NCBI GenBank assembly: GCA_002293265.1
Contig: DBCW01000171.1
Location: 1 to 7,996 of the forward strand
Direction of reading: 5' to 3'
Source of the DNA: Eggerthellales bacterium UBA948
GTDB taxonomy: Bacteria; Actinomycetota; Coriobacteriia; Coriobacteriales; UBA8131
DNA length: 7,996 nt
The notes under the pieces were generated by a model. It was not told the origin of the DNA. It worked only from the letters and a program-made list of their open reading frames with translations, and ran no database searches. Position numbers and translations under genes: made by a program. This document shows, in pieces, positions 6,246 through 7,996 of this stretch (position 1 is its first letter; the number at the start of each line of letters is the position of its first letter).

Positions 6246-7076
6246 TTATCCTTGCTTGTAGAATTTAAGAGTGAACGTAGCGCCGTGGTCTTTGTCACCA
6301 CCGTCTACTTGGATGTCGCCTTCTTGACCACGCATGATAGCCAAAGCCAGTGGCAGCCCAATTCCGTATCCATGCTCGCTGCGCGAGCCTTCAAAGCGCT
6401 TAAATACCTTGGCTATCTGCGCATTTGTAAGGCCACCGCCCCCGTCAGAAACCGAGACCCAGGTGCATATAGGGTTGCTACCCGCTTCTACCGCTATGGT
6501 ACTTCCAACCGGCGAATGCTCAGATGCGTTTTTGATGATGTTTCCCAGCGCCTCCGATGTCCATCGTTTATCACAAAAGATCTTGGCGTTGCCGCTTTGC
6601 TCAATACGCTGCTCTTTTATGTCCAGTTGCACAAGCAGAGGTTCAATTGAAGCACCTATCAGATATTTGGAATCAACAACTTCCGGCGAAAACTCCACAA
6701 CCTTGGCATCCAACTTAGCGATCTTCAAAAGCGCAGAGACCAACCACTCCATCCTATTGAGACCAAGTTTAATGTTATCGACAAACTCATCTTGCTTCTC
6801 AGCCGGAGCCTCCTTGATGAGATCAGCCATCACCATCATGGATGTGAGCGGTGTTTTTAGTTGATGGGAGATATCGGCAATTGTGTTTTGCATTGTCTCG
6901 CGATCACGTTGCAGGGCATCTATCTGCTCATTTTTGATATTTGCTAATGTATGAATGTCATTTTTGAGAATCGAAAGTATGCCTTCGCGATTGTCTCTAA
7001 GATCGATATCATTGCCATCTATGATGCGTCTGACATCAGCAGATAACTTCTTGATGTCGCTGTTTTTAATCAACAT
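6246..7076 (-). CDS. Sensor histidine kinase lacking membrane segments
   Basis: Two-component kinase (HisKA plus HATPase), 276 residues. The H-box ISHQLKTPLTSM carries phospho-acceptor H71. The N-box NIIKNASEHS spans 179-188, G1 is DGGGG at 211-215 (usually DNGxG, so Asn is replaced by Gly while D211 is kept), F-box FKRF is at 225-228, and G2 HGYGIGLPLA at 235-244. Residues 1-65 are polar and helical, resembling the HAMP-like linker RDNREGILSILKND seen after the transmembrane part in relatives. No hydrophobic segment exists. Such kinases usually have two N-terminal helices and about 330 or more residues. The start cannot move upstream because an in-frame TAG lies three codons before it, and AGGGAG (7082-7087) is well placed for it. 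Likely phosphorylates the neighbouring regulator; the signal input is unclear. Confidence 0.9.
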   Translation of the reverse strand: MLIKNSDIKKLSADVRRIIDGNDIDLRDNREGILSILKNDIHTLANIKNEQIDALQRDRETMQNTIADISHQLKTPLTSMMVMADLIKEAPAEKQDEFVDNIKLGLNRMEWLVSALLKIAKLDAKVVEFSPEVVDSKYLIGASIEPLLVQLDIKEQRIEQSGNAKIFCDKRWTSEALGNIIKNASEHSPVGSTIAVEAGSNPICTWVSVSDGGGGLTNAQIAKVFKRFEGSRSEHGYGIGLPLALAIMRGQEGDIQVDGGDKDHGATFTLKFYKQG

Positions 7077-7081
7077 CCCAA

Positions 7082-7087
7082 CTCCCT
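7082..7087 (-). promoter_or_regulatory. Shine-Dalgarno of the histidine kinase, overlapping the regulator stop
   Basis: AGGGAG on the minus strand lies five bases before the kinase ATG and shares two bases with the TAG stop of the response regulator (7086-7088). It supports the short, membrane-less start and tight coupling to the regulator. Confidence 0.65.
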
Positions 7088-7811
7088 AATGAGCGCGATA
7101 GCCTAAGCCTCTCACGGTCTCAATGTTTGCAGCGTCGCCCAATTTCTCCCTCAAGCGTTTTATGTAAACTGTAAGAGTGTTGTCTTCAACATAACTTCCC
7201 GCCGCGTCAAATATTCCATCGAGTATTTGTGAGCGAGAAAGTACTTGACCTTTATTCAGCGCAAACATGAGTAATAAGCGATATTCTAAGGCCGTAAGTT
7301 CTAGCGCAGCGCCGCCAATAAAAACTTTTGCAGCTAAAGTGTCGATTTCTACCTCGCCCAGCCTAAGGGTTTTGTTCGCAGATACTTGTCCTCTGCTCAC
7401 ACTGCCTAAGCCATTATTTTCTTTTACAGCTTTATGCGCGAGCAATGTTCGTTTAATTCTGGCAAGCAATTCTCTAAGCCTAAATGGCTTGGTTATGTAG
7501 TCATCAGCGCCTTCGTCAAAAGCACGAACTACATTACCTTCGTCATCAACCACCGTTAGAAAGATTATTGCAGTATTTGAACTTGATTCCTGAAACAGCT
7601 TTCGCACATCAAACCCGGTGCCATCCGGCAAGTTCATATCAAGAATTGCAAGATCAAAGCTGCTTGTGGCAATAGCTGTACGTGCTTCACTCACGTCAGC
7701 AGCACATGCCACCACGTAGCCATCCTTTTCAAGAGCATAAGTAAGCCCGGACATTATAATTTCATCGTCCTCGACAATTAAAATCTTTGTTTGAAGTTGC
7801 TCATTATTCAT
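7086..7811 (-). CDS. OmpR/PhoB-family response regulator
   Basis: DNA-binding regulator of a two-component system, 241 residues. The receiver domain (about 8-122) has the acidic pocket E14-D15-D16 in VEDDE, phospho-acceptor D58 in ILDMNLPDG, T86 in FLTV, and K108 in DDYITKPF. A linker (about 125-145) leads to a winged-helix domain (about 146-241) with LTALEYRLLLMFALNKGQVL, a recognition-helix region VEDNTLTVYIKRLREKLGD, and the closing wing VRGLGYRAH. The start at 7811 has a modest GAGAG site seven bases upstream. The kinase follows nine bases after its stop, in the same frame. It probably controls the ABC genes downstream on the same strand, as in related envelope-stress modules. The target site is not proven; the palindrome at 5973-5990 and the TGAC cluster are candidates. 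Confidence 0.95.
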   Translation of the reverse strand: MNNEQLQTKILIVEDDEIIMSGLTYALEKDGYVVACAADVSEARTAIATSSFDLAILDMNLPDGTGFDVRKLFQESSSNTAIIFLTVVDDEGNVVRAFDEGADDYITKPFRLRELLARIKRTLLAHKAVKENNGLGSVSRGQVSANKTLRLGEVEIDTLAAKVFIGGAALELTALEYRLLLMFALNKGQVLSRSQILDGIFDAAGSYVEDNTLTVYIKRLREKLGDAANIETVRGLGYRAH

Positions 7812-7869
7812 TGTCTGACTCTCAGCTTTTTACTGCTTTCAATATTTTTGATACGAATACACTAAATAC

Positions 7870-7875
7870 AGTATA
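7870..7875 (-). promoter_or_regulatory. Possible -10 box of the two-component operon
   Basis: TATACT on the minus strand, about 58 bases before the regulator start, in an AT-rich region. I see no good -35 at 16-18 bp (GAGCAG or nearby), so an activator may be needed or the box may be spurious. Confidence 0.3.
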
Positions 7876-7920
7876 ACGGTTTGAAAATATGACTGCTCTT
7901 TATCGATTTTGATACACGAA

Positions 7921-7996
7921 TTACATCATGGAGTGATCTTGCATATTCTTCTTAAAGAAATGCTTTGGCAGAACGTAGTCTTTGCTCTCAGAACCG
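7921..7996 (-). CDS. Possible C-terminal end of a gene entering from the right
   Basis: One minus-strand frame is open from the window edge to a TAA at 7921-7923, giving about 24 codons that end in KHFFKKNMQDHSMM. The length is too short to separate from chance, and no family is recognised. If real, it would lie about 110 bp upstream of the regulator, on the same strand. Confidence 0.2.
   Translation of the reverse strand, partial: GSESKDYVLPKHFFKKNMQDHSMM

Noticed and set aside
6252..6864. Two long plus-strand open frames opposite the histidine kinase
   Set aside because: The minus strand carries all the kinase motifs; these are antisense shadows.

Overview
This 8 kb stretch of a bacterial chromosome has mixed base composition, with sampled 60-base lines between about one third and just over one half G+C. 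It holds two unrelated membrane-transport modules on opposite strands that converge on a short hairpin at about 2800-2845. Good Shine-Dalgarno sites, overlapping genes and the gene families suggest a Gram-positive-type lineage (Bacillota, or a Coriobacteriia-like actinomycete). No rRNA or other marker gene is present, so this is only a guess. TAA, TAG and TGA are all used as stops.

Plus strand, 107-2744: a promoter with an extended -10 leads straight into an FMN riboswitch (144-274). Three overlapping genes follow, encoding a complete energy-coupling module of an ECF vitamin transporter: two ATPases (EcfA1, EcfA2) and the transmembrane coupling protein EcfT. No substrate-binding S component is visible. 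The FMN aptamer implies that riboflavin (RibU) is the main cargo, with ribU elsewhere. The riboswitch has no separate expression platform: its closing helix P1 runs directly into the ribosome binding site of ecfA1, so ligand binding should block translation.

Minus strand, 7811 down to 2925: an OmpR-family response regulator and a histidine kinase, then a repeat-filled gap of 361 bp, then a MacB/LolD-type ABC ATPase and a large FtsX-type permease joined by an ATGA overlap. This order (regulator, kinase, ATPase, permease) is the familiar layout of Gram-positive modules that sense and respond to cell-envelope stress or antimicrobial peptides. The kinase is odd. It has no membrane segment, cannot be extended upstream, and lies in the same frame as the regulator, separated from it by one TAG and three codons.

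The gap at 5885-6245 contains an 18-bp palindrome with several TGAC half-sites upstream of the ABC genes. It also contains a 224-bp composite palindromic repeat (6014-6237): 10-bp terminal inverted repeats, a 28-bp stem hairpin in the centre and a tandem array of 22-bp units on one side. This looks like a non-coding MITE/REP-type element. The window edges (1-106 and 7876-7996) hold no gene that can be supported firmly.

I did not find a convincing wholly new system. The most unusual points are the riboswitch placed before an S-component-less ECF module, the membrane-less kinase in frame with its regulator, and the structured repeat between the two-component genes and the transporter they probably control.
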